Shown one piece after another: positions 55,555 to 64,000 of a DNA stretch of 64,000 nucleotides. Location of the stretch: the NCBI GenBank assembly GCA_030220185.1, contig JASPKZ010007795.1, positions 3,093,001 through 3,157,000 on the forward strand. The letters run 5' to 3'. Source of the DNA: Diploptera punctata. Taxonomy: Eukaryota > Arthropoda > Insecta > Blattodea > Blaberidae. Each line of letters starts with the position of its first letter. Within the stretch, counting starts at the first letter, position 1. Position numbers and translations under genes: made by a program. The notes under the pieces were generated by a model that worked only from the letters and a program-made list of their open reading frames with translations, ran no database searches and was not told where the DNA came from.

Positions 55555-55700
55555 CTTTGGCGGTTTCACGTAGATGTTGGTTCGATTCCCGGCAAGATCG
55601 ATGGCATTTTTCTGTTGTGGGTAATTTAAGGATACGACTTCCTTCCAAAGGGTAGTTGAGAAAGCGTCCATCCCGTGGAAGAGAGATTAAAGTCTCTGCA
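55555..55700 (+). mobile_element. SINE-D-like fragment
   Basis: B box GGTTCGATTCCCGG followed by GGATACGACTTCCTTCCAAA and CGTCCATCCCGTGG, as in the SINE-D body. It marks the upstream limit of the repeat-free repo 5' flank. Confidence 0.45.
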
Positions 55701-56109
55701 AATTAATGAAAATGTATTATTAACATGTAAAAACTTATTCTCTGTCATCGAGATTAACCTCTTAATATAAGTAGAGAATATTGAAATCCTAAAAAGTACA
55801 GAAACCATGTAGGCCTAGATAGACCTACTACTAATGAACACCTTACCAATCTCACACCTTCTGTCAACCAAGAGAATATGGGCATTACCAAGATTCTATT
55901 TCTAAGAGGGTTCCACATTCTGGGATCATCATTTGGCTATAAAATTACATTTTAAAGGGGTTCTTTCAAATTTTATTTATGAGCTTTTTTTTTTAGATTT
56001 TGCTTCACTTATTTGAAACAAAGCTTAATAAAAATTAAGAGATAACCTACTTATGAATATCCTACTTAATAATTAGGGCCTAATAAAACAGTCTATTAAT
56101 ATTATTAAC

Positions 56110-56160
<51 letters not shown>

Positions 56161-56202
56161 TAATCAAATCTGTAGGCCTACTTTGTAGGATAAACCTAAG
56201 AC

Positions 56203-56250
<48 letters not shown>

Positions 56251-56257
56251 TAGGCCT

Positions 56258-56323
<66 letters not shown>

Positions 56324-57080
56324 TCAGGCTTACAAAGTACAGATTTGATTAGTCAAAAGTAGGCCCTACACACTTTACGAAATACAGACTAGACTAGGCT
56401 ATAGCTTGTAACTTAGTATTATGCCTATCATTTAAAAAAATAATTGAGGAAAAAAGTTTTCAATAAAATAAAACTTTAAGTCACATTTAAAATCTTAAAT
56501 GTGCGATATATTTAATAGGCCTAAATCTAAGAAAATTTACTTACGGTAGGACTGTAACTAACCTAACATGCGGGAGATTTTTTTTCAAGTTTAGGCCTAC
56601 TTTCCTAAAATTATTTAACTTAGGCTATGTGAATAGAATTTTCGCTCTGTGAAAAAATAAGAATGTAGATTATAGCCTAATTCATAAGAAAAATATGTTA
56701 ATTATTTATGTGAAATATAACAGTTTAAAGTTATATAGCCTAGGCATTCTAAGTAAACAAGTGTCAGTTATTTTTTTATTTTATTTTAAAAAACATCTTT
56801 AAAAGTCTCACCTGATCCTAATCTAAAAATTGTTCTAATATTCTCTATAGACCTATTTTCTTCTAAATAATGGAAACCCTTTTAATATTATTTCTTGTCC
56901 CATGTTAAATTGTAATATGAAAAACACACTGTCAAATGTGTAAAGAAAAACAAAAAACTGTTAATGTCGATGGAATTTTTAAAAATAATAGGCTATGGCA
57001 AAAAATTATAGTTCGTAAGCCTAGACCTACATGACCAAGGCGAGTCTCAAAATTTAATTAACAATGTAATACCAGTCTTT
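55700..57080. other. Sequence without recognised genes, with AAT/ATT tracts
   Basis: Upstream of repo. The AAT and ATT tracts at 56109-56318 include a palindromic AAT-to-ATT switch at about 56260. No domain recognised. Confidence 0.4.
56568..56575 (+). promoter_or_regulatory. candidate Gcm binding site upstream of repo
   Basis: ATGCGGGA matches seven of eight positions of the Gcm (glial cells missing) consensus ATGCGGG(T/C). In Drosophila repo is a direct Gcm target with several such sites. It lies 2.3 kb upstream of the repo ATG. A single 7/8 match is weak evidence. Confidence 0.2.
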
Positions 57081-57524
57081 TTTTTTTTTTTTTTTTGAGA
57101 TTTTACATAATAAATTTAAGTTATAATGCCAGGAAACATTCAGGCCCGAATATTCTCGAACATCATCTGCTATCATAAACATCCTTATCATTTTCGCCTT
57201 GTTTAATATTAATATAAGTTATAAGTAAATGATAGTCCTATGTCTCACATTAAATATTAGTGTCATCTCGGAGGTGGCCCGGTATGAGTTGATTATAAAT
57301 TCAGTGAGGCCCTATATGTCTTTGTCTGCTAAAAAAAGAAGTAGGCCCTACGTATGGCTATGTGAAAGTCCTCCCTAAAGCCCGGGTGGCTTAGGGCAAG
57401 TAAAATTACTTACAAAGGAATATATTAAACTAAGGAAAAGGCGTAAGGAATTTTGTATTTAAAACACAACATTTTATTATTATGAAAATTCACAATAACA
57501 GTTTTATTTGCATTAAAAGTAACC

Positions 57525-58378
57525 CAACACTCTTTGCAATTTATATCAATGAAGTAATATGTTGCTGGAACAAACATATAAATTTGGAATAAGAATATCA
57601 GAAAATATAAAATTAAACACCCTATTGTTTGCAGATGACCAAATAATAATAGCAAATTCCGTAGATAATCTACACAAAGGTCTGTATGAACTTAACAAAA
57701 TTACAGAAGAATATGGATTAAAGATATCTACAGAAAAAACAAAAATTATGGCATTTCAAGGTGTAGATCCTGTCAGAAGTAAAATTGTACTGGACAATAA
57801 CATTTTGGAGCAGGTGAATAATTTTACATAGGCCTATCTAGGATGCAATATCTCATATGAAGAAGAAAAGGATGTAAATGCAAAAATATCTAAATTTTTA
57901 AGAATTTTAGGGTTAATAAATTTTATCTTCAAGCCACAGTTAGTCCAAAAGCATTCAAGACTGAAAGTGTATAAAAACACTGGCTCTTCCAACTCTTTTG
58001 TATGGTAGCGAAGTATGGACGTTGAAACAGAAGGATATACAGAGACTTAGATCTGCTGAAATGAGATATCTTCGGAGGACTGCAGGATAGGCCTACACAC
58101 TACTAGATCACAAAAAAATGAAGACATCTTAGAAGAATTACACATGGAATCTTTAGAAAACAAAATTTCTGATTAGGCCTATAAGTCAAGATGGATGCAA
58201 CATGTTCATCGAATGGAAGATCACAGAATACCCAAACTAATGTTAAGATATCAACCTGCAGGAAGAAGAAGACCAGGACGTCCACTCAAAAGACTTCTGG
58301 ATGGTGTTTCTCTTGAGGCCGAAACAGGTCAACAAATGGCCTAAATTCGTGAATGTACTATGATGATGATGATGATAA
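57525..58378 (+). mobile_element. LINE L-B fragment with three micro-insertions
   Basis: From LFAIYINEVI through LLFADDQIIIANSVDN (motif C FADD), GLKISTEKTKIMAF, EQVNNFT, then post-RT blocks to GRRRPGRPLKRLLDG and an ATGATGATGATGAT tail. Three in-frame TAG codons are each the first codon of an inserted TAGGCC (57829, 58088, 58174); without them the blocks match the open copy at 37754. Confidence 0.85.
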
Positions 58379-58379
58379 A

Positions 58380-59120
58380 AGTAATCTATTGAATCACACT
58401 AAGATTTAAAAGGTACGGACGTTTGGTTTAACTCTATGTTATTTCAGCCTGTAGCTCTATCATGAAATAAGTGGGCCCTATAATCTGCTTAAACTGTTAA
58501 AAAGTCTGTGTAGCCTATATGTCTATAGGCCTAGTGTACATGAGAGTGCAAAACATTAATATAAAGTGAGAATAGCCTATGTTCGGAAGCCGAACTGAAA
58601 CCTTCTTCATCCTACAAGTCTTAGGCCTATAGGCCTGTTACGATCTCACTGACGAATTTTGTAGGGCCTATCCAGCGATTCCTTGAATGGCCCAGAAATC
58701 TCTTCGCTGTTGGACAGTAAGGAAGCATGGCTTTGGGAGAAACCAGAACTGAAATAAGACTGGTTTTTGGTAGGTCTAATTAGGCATAGGCTACTTATAT
58801 TTATTAGATTTACGATATAATACCTCTAGGCCTACTTACATAGGACTTATGTGATTCGTTGGAAAAGCCCCTGAATAAAAAACGAGTCTTCTGATTGATT
58901 TTGGCAATGCCGAATTTGGAAATATTCCCTATTTTTTAATATCATAGGCCTATTATTATCAGATTTATTCAGTTTCCTGTAAAATAGGCCTGCACGCTGG
59001 AACCATTTGCCCGTTACTAAATAAGTAGGGTAGTTCCTAAACCTATCTTAGAAAAGCTCAATGGTCTTCTGAACATTAGGAAGATTTACAGTGACTAGCT
59101 TTACGGTTCGGTCTAAAAAA
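58380..59120. other. Sequence without recognised genes
   Basis: Octamer-rich, with a short LINE-tail remnant (GTTACGATCTCACTGACG) near 58630. No domain recognised. Confidence 0.35.
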
Positions 59121-59126
59121 AAAAGT

Positions 59127-59417
59127 AAAGTGATCCCACAACAGACCCGGAGGTCCTTGGGGTAGTAGGAGGTTAAGGCTCCCACTTTTTCTATACAATC
59201 GGCACTTTATGTCAGCCGGGTTGTCAGCCCTGCGTGACGGCCGCCTTTACCCCCAGAACAAGCGTCAGGTACTCATTTCCGTTAGAGGCTGAGTCGATCC
59301 CAGGGCCATAGTGCCGCCAGAGGGTTTGGGTCAGTTTAAAAATCCTGACCCCAACGGGACTTGAACCCTCGACCCTCCGACTTGTAGCTCAGTGCCTTAA
59401 CCACTACGCTAGGGCGT
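59127..59417 (-). mobile_element. SINE-B, unit 1 of a tandem triplet
   Basis: Full unit from AAAGTGATCCCACAACAG to ACTACGCTAGGGCGTTCCCC; head at the right end. Confidence 0.9.
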
Positions 59418-59426
59418 TCCCCGAAG

Positions 59427-59722
59427 AAAAGTGATCCCACAACAGGCCCGGAGGCCCTTGGGGTAGTGGGAGGTTAAGGCTCCCACTTTTTCTAGACAAT
59501 CGGCACTTTATGTCAGCCGGGTTGTCAGCCTTGCGTGACGGCCGCCTTTACCCCCAGAACAAGCGTCTGGTACTCATTTCCGTTAGAGGCTGAGTCGACC
59601 CCAGGGCCATAGTGCCGCCAGAGGGTTTGGGTGAGTTTAAAAATCCTGACCCCAACGGGACTTGAACCCTCGACCCTCCGACTTGTAGCTCAGTGCCTTA
59701 ACAACTACGCTACGGCGTGCCC
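59427..59722 (-). mobile_element. SINE-B, unit 2 of a tandem triplet
   Basis: Follows unit 1 after nine bases (GAAGAAA side); full unit ending TACGGCGTGCCCCC. Confidence 0.9.
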
Positions 59723-59727
59723 CCAGT

Positions 59728-59912
59728 AAAGTGATCCCACAACAGGCCCGGAGGCCCTTTGGGTAGTAGGAGGTAAAGGCTCCCACTTTTCTAGACAATC
59801 GACACTTTATGTCAGCCGGGTTGTCAGCCCTGCATGACGGCCGCCTTTACCCCAGAACAAGCGTCTGGTACTCATTTCCGTTAGAGGCTGAGTCGACCCC
59901 AGGGCCATAGTG
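59728..59912 (-). mobile_element. SINE-B, unit 3, truncated
   Basis: Same start as the others but cut at CCAGGGCCATAGTG, where the LINE L-A 3' end begins. Confidence 0.9.
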
Positions 59913-59913
59913 A

Positions 59914-60325
59914 TAACTAACTTATTGGGATTGTGAACTCTAAGATTCTTGTAAGGTCTCCATACATCTCTATCCTGAGCTAATGTTTTCCAATAGGCTT
60001 AGGCCTATTTCACTGTATAATTTACTTCCCTCTAATTATGATTAGGACTATTGCTATTCTTGGCCTGGACTACCTACAGGGCGCTTTCCCTCTCATTTCC
60101 ATTCCCCTCTTTTATTCCCATTTCGTGGTATCCTGCCCATCGCAGTCTACGAGACTTATATAGGCCCTACTCTTCTTATTATATCTAGTGGTAGGAGACA
60201 GTAACAGCCCACTACTACTTGTCAGGATGGTTATGAAGCCTACAATTTTTCAGATTAAGATTCTGTTGTTCACTGTTTTCTCCATTCAGCAGGACTATTC
60301 ATCTCTCTTTGATTCAAAAATTTAC
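59914..60325 (-). mobile_element. LINE L-A 3' fragment, decayed
   Basis: L-A 3' end in reverse (TCTCCATACATCTCTATCCTGA), with extra GGCCTA-type insertions near 60000 and 60165 relative to 39652-39955. Confidence 0.7.
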
Positions 60326-60329
60326 CTAA

Positions 60330-61220
60330 AAACTTTATTCTGAAATAACATGGAATGTAAGCCTATAGACCTAAATATATTGCTATTTGATAGTGTAATT
60401 TCCGACATTTTTATTATTGTATTCAAGAAGATTTCACTAACTTCGATCATTATCGTATCTTGCAACTTTTTGGGATGCATTTATAGCCTAGTCCTGTGTT
60501 TTTATTGAAGATAAAGGCATAGGGCTTGTAAATAATTAGGAAATAACCATTTACCAAGATCTCCTGGATTTATTTTTACTGTAATCATGGCCTTTTCTTA
60601 TAGGGTTTGTATTTTTTTTCATATGTAGGCGTAATCACGAACATAAGCCCTAAACATGAAGGCCTGTAATTATTTTATTATAGGTCCTATTATCCATAGG
60701 CTTAAATTTTTTAATGTTTAAGACTGGTACTTATAAGGGTAGGGCCTTATAGGCCTATTAATATTTTCAATATTGTAATATAGAAACGCCATTGGAAGAA
60801 ATAGGCCTAGGGCTAATTCTTACTTTGCTATAAACAATAAATAGGCTATCCGATCAGGTAGGTAGACTTCGCTATTTTAACTTGGGATTTCCGGAATTAA
60901 TCTGAAACACCACCTTAGGAGTCAATTATTGGCTCCGATAATTTTTTTAGTAAACGGTCTAAGCCTTACCTATAGGCTTATTTAGAAAAATAGTAGGACT
61001 CTTGTGCTGAAAGTATAAATTTGAGAAAATTTAATTTGGAGATAGACCTATGAATTGTGTATTTCACCCAGCGAATTGGTTTATATTCTTGATGCCTCGG
61101 ATTGAACTTGGTAGCGACCAAATTTCCTAATGTAACTTATTTTGTCTTGTTTCATACAATCGTCTAAATAAATGCTGTGTTCAAATTTCATTTTTTTTAT
61201 TTTATATTTTATTTATTTAT
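60330..61220. other. Sequence without recognised genes
   Basis: Single-copy-looking and octamer-containing; nothing recognised. Confidence 0.4.
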
Positions 61221-61229
61221 TTTTTTTCA

Positions 61230-61596
61230 AATGCCCCAGGTTTGTCTTTTCGACATTCCTGGTTTCCCTCCTGGCATGGCGTATTTGTAACCCACTTCTG
61301 AGGTTGGGTCGCCTGGAAGGCGGGGTTACGTTGCCCCGATGATATGATGGATGATGATAATGGTGCGCCAGGAGAGTTCCTAATCCTAACCTAAGATGAA
61401 TATGAATGATGATGATTGCGATGACCATATGATTTCGGGGACCGTTTGGGCCTTAAAGTTTTCCTGACATTTGTCTTACAGGTGAGAAAAACCCCGATAA
61501 AAACCTTACCCAGAAAAACTGTCTCGACCGGGGATCGAACCCGGGCCCGCTGCGTGACAAGGCAGCACGCAACCCCGAGGGCACAGCGGTGGACAA
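61230..61596 (-). mobile_element. SINE-C, long-tailed variant
   Basis: Head at the right end (GGATCGAACCCGGGCCCGC, complement); the body joins at 61390-61430 a tail shared with 11590-11765 (CCCACTTCTGAGGTTGGG). Confidence 0.8.
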
Positions 61597-61599
61597 CTT

Positions 61600-62030
61600 C
61601 AAATTTTATTACCAGGCCATTTTATCATAACCATAATTTCACAATATTACTTAGTCCTATAACTTAATCTTCAGATAACACATAACAAACCAAACTTAAA
61701 TAGCTAATTTATAGGCTATGTAAGTTAATCTTAGGCCTAAATGTAAAATCATCTACAGACCCTAACTAAGAATGAAATCACAAATATTAATTTTGATGTC
61801 CTAAATATACTTGAATATTGGTAAATTAGCCTACATATTTATAAATGATTAGGCCTATATTTTGATAAATCCAAATTTTATTCAACTTTCTTGAAAGTAG
61901 GCTACATTTCACGCAGGCTAATTGGTATTTGAAACTTCGTTATAATCATCGATTTAACGGTTTTATGGGATATACAAATGTTTAGTCTTACTGCTATAAA
62001 AATATGCCTAGACCCTACGATTACGGGCCT
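61600..62030. other. Sequence without recognised genes
   Basis: AT-rich, several octamers. Confidence 0.4.
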
Positions 62031-62034
62031 AACT

Positions 62035-62945
62035 AATTCAATGACGCTATCGAACTTGTATGTAGGCCCTAGGCCTACATAGCCGTGCGGACATAAGCTT
62101 CTTTTACACCCTTTATAGGAACTAATGTTTTCCGATCATCCCCTGTGCAATCTACTTTCCTCAAATCACGGTTAATATTATTTTCCCACATCATTCTTGG
62201 CCTACCCACTGGGAGCTTTATCTCTGGTTTTCCTACAGGTAGTTTGCATTCCGCTCATTCATTTCCTGTCCATCGCAGTCTATTAGAATTAACTTTCTTA
62301 TTAGGGCCCAGGCCTATAAGATCTCGTTTCCCATAAAGATAATATAGGCCATATCACAGTTACGTAGCTGCTCCATTTGCTTGTCTGTCAACTCTCTTTG
62401 GTCCAAACATTTTTCTAAGAACTTTATTCTCAAATACTCGTAATCGTTCTCCTTCCTTAAAGTAAGAGTCCATGTTTCGCATCCTTATAAGTTAATGTAA
62501 CTGGGAGAATAACGATTTCATATATGTTCAGTTTAGGCCTAATTTTTTTTCAGGAAGTTGGGACGACAAGAGTCCCTATAATGCATAATAGTAAGCTATG
62601 CGTTTCCAGAATTTAGTCTAGGTAAGCCCTATGTTTAATTTTTTTGTGCACCTCATTGTTACTTGTAGGCCTAATTATTGTTTATAGGTATTTGAACTCA
62701 GTCATTTCTTCAAAATTTACCTAATTTGTCATTAACTGTCCATTTCCTCCATTTCCATTAGGCCTATGTAAGGTAGGCCTATTTAGGCTATATGTGTGTC
62801 CGTATAGTCTGTTTAGTTTTATTGATTTTACAGCCAGCCCCAATTTATTAGTGTTACTTAATTGGGTATCCATTGGCCATTCATATCTCCTCGCTATCGC
62901 TTAAAAGTATGCCTACATCATCAGCATGAACTAAAAAGATTATCT
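62035..62945 (-). mobile_element. LINE L-A fragment with many micro-insertions
   Basis: Reverse match to about 23290-24130: GCAGTCTATTAGAATTAAC side to CTCGCTATCG. GGCCTA or related insertions are visible at 62055-62075, 62534-62541, 62666-62673 and 62759-62766. Confidence 0.75.
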
Positions 62946-63532
62946 ATGATTAGACTTAAAATTTATTACAATGCCAAATTATGGTTCTGTACCGTGCTGC
63001 TATGTGCCAATAGGCTAAACTAATCTGGTTTTCTTTCAATTTAACCATCGTTTTATAGATTTTGCAGACCTATATGAGTGTCTTATCAAAACTTATTGTT
63101 ATCAGAATCATCATCACCTGCAGAGGATTCAGGTTTAAATCGTGCCTTTCTCCGAAGTTCTTCCCAGGTATTCTTGTTCATTGAATACGACATAGGTTAT
63201 AGCCTATGGCTGTCCTATTATGTAGTAGGGATAAATGTTTCATTAATAACTTATCAATAAAATGTGGATGTAACATATCCCATTTAAATTTAAGAATTTA
63301 TTAAAACATAAACTAAGCGGGTATGATTCCGTGCAGAGGATGAATGGATGTTTTCTTTTTCGTTCCTGAGCTTGGGCCCATTCAGCTTTATTTAATAAAT
63401 GTAGATCTTACTAAGATATTTCCTGAGGACTCATGCCGCAAATGGGAGTCAATGACCAATCACATTTCAATGATTTTTTATTTACAACCAATCACAGTCG
63501 TGTTTCGCCTAAAATTTACCAACTAAAGTTTA

Positions 63533-63885
63533 TCATAAGTAATGCCACGAGTGATTTCCAAATTATCGATAAATTCACGACTCACAAAGTGAGGAGTGAA
63601 TTTATCTAAAGAATTTGGAAATCAAGAGTGACATTTGTTAGGACTATTTAACGAATAAAATTAAGCTGTTTACTCACAAATCATTATTTAAATATAGTTA
63701 TTTTAAAATATTTATATATTTAACGTAAACGCCGATGTTTGAAAACACATGAGAAACAATTGGTACGCTTCATTTGCTTCTTTTGTTCGTCACTGCATCC
63801 AGATCATATTATTTATTGCCAAAGGAACGCAATATTGTAAGAATGCACTCTAGTGGAGAAAAATGAAACACATCAAACTGTATAT
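63533..63885 (+). repeat. Unclassified 0.35-kb repeat (family U1), copy 2
   Basis: Direct match to 30045-30375. On its left (63425-63525) an inverted block TGACCAATCACATTTCAATG matches the complement of sequence near 30600-30645, so the full element probably has inverted flanks of about 100 bases. Confidence 0.7.
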
Positions 63886-64000
63886 TAATTCATTTCTCAT
63901 GTCCTATGATGTAAATATGACAATTATTTTTTTCTGGGAAAAATACATCTAAGAAAGTGCAAACAGTGGTTTCTTTTTTTGGTGGTGTAATCAATTGCTA

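Larger units (their letters stand above)
28312..62782. repeat. Zone of dispersed TAGGCCTA micro-insertions
   Basis: About 85 exact TAGGCCTA octamers (count by eye, perhaps 10 off either way), plus many TAGGCTA/TAGCCTA heptamers and some TAGGCCCTA/TAGGGCCTA nonamers. They occur in intron, upstream of repo, and inside old LINE copies, but not in the exons or the better preserved SINEs. Paralogous comparison shows that many are insertions at TA. See findings. Confidence 0.85.

Noticed and set aside
28312..62782. TAGGCCTA as a restriction-site, methylation or transcription-factor motif maintained by selection.
   Set aside because: The filled and empty paralogous sites show gaps of 5-7 bases at TA, which point mutation towards a motif would not produce.
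28312..62782. TAGGCC units as degenerate insect telomere repeat (TTAGG).
   Set aside because: Units are dispersed singly, are palindromic, occur in both orientations by nature and are not in arrays.
63078..63526. Small plus-strand frames near the right end as genes.
   Set aside because: No domain, no splice support, and overlap with LINE L-A and U1 repeat borders.

Overview
This is a eukaryotic, AT-rich, repeat-dense window. It is best read as a piece of a large arthropod genome, probably an insect with long introns. The only host protein-coding gene I can support is on the minus strand: three exons (54277-53875, 50394-50310, 19834-19638) that join in phase into the N-terminal part and complete homeodomain of the glial paired-like homeobox factor Repo (reversed polarity). 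Intron 1 is about 3.5 kb and intron 2 about 30.5 kb. The 3' coding exon(s) are not visible and probably lie beyond the left end. I cannot name the species; the LINE and SINE families look like those of hemimetabolous insects, but that is an impression.

Almost everything else is mobile DNA. Left part (1-28 kb): a hairpin palindrome, a near-complete minus-strand LINE split by a tRNA-derived SINE (1.9-5.0 kb), a Penelope-like element with inverted arms, an RT, a GIY-YIG endonuclease and hammerhead-like motifs (5.8-8.6 kb), an almost perfect 0.9-kb palindrome of Penelope C-terminal sequence (9.07-9.95 kb), several SINEs and hairpin MITEs, and a long LINE ORF (21.6-24.1 kb). Around 26.6-27.7 kb are two tRNA-like units in short inverted repeats and an internally deleted HTH transposon. 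Right part (28-64 kb): non-autonomous mariner-like and pogo-like elements with TA duplications, foldback elements, decayed LINEs, four SINE families (one as a tandem triplet at 59.1-59.9 kb) and long trinucleotide tracts.

The most interesting signal is not a gene. From about 28.3 kb to 62.8 kb the palindrome TAGGCCTA occurs roughly 85 times (counted by eye); the first 28.3 kb has one. Paralogous repeats inside the window give filled and empty sites: conserved RT codons, tandem-repeat units and opposite arms of palindromes show a plain TA in one copy and TA plus 5, 6 or 7 extra bases (GGCTA, GGCCTA, GGCCCTA) in the other. So the octamer is a derived micro-insertion at TA that duplicates the TA, and it can recur at its own new TA (TAGGCCTAGGCCTA). 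This looks like an excision footprint of a TA-targeting transposon, or a very small insertion process I cannot name. It is strongly regional, with a boundary inside intron 2 of repo.
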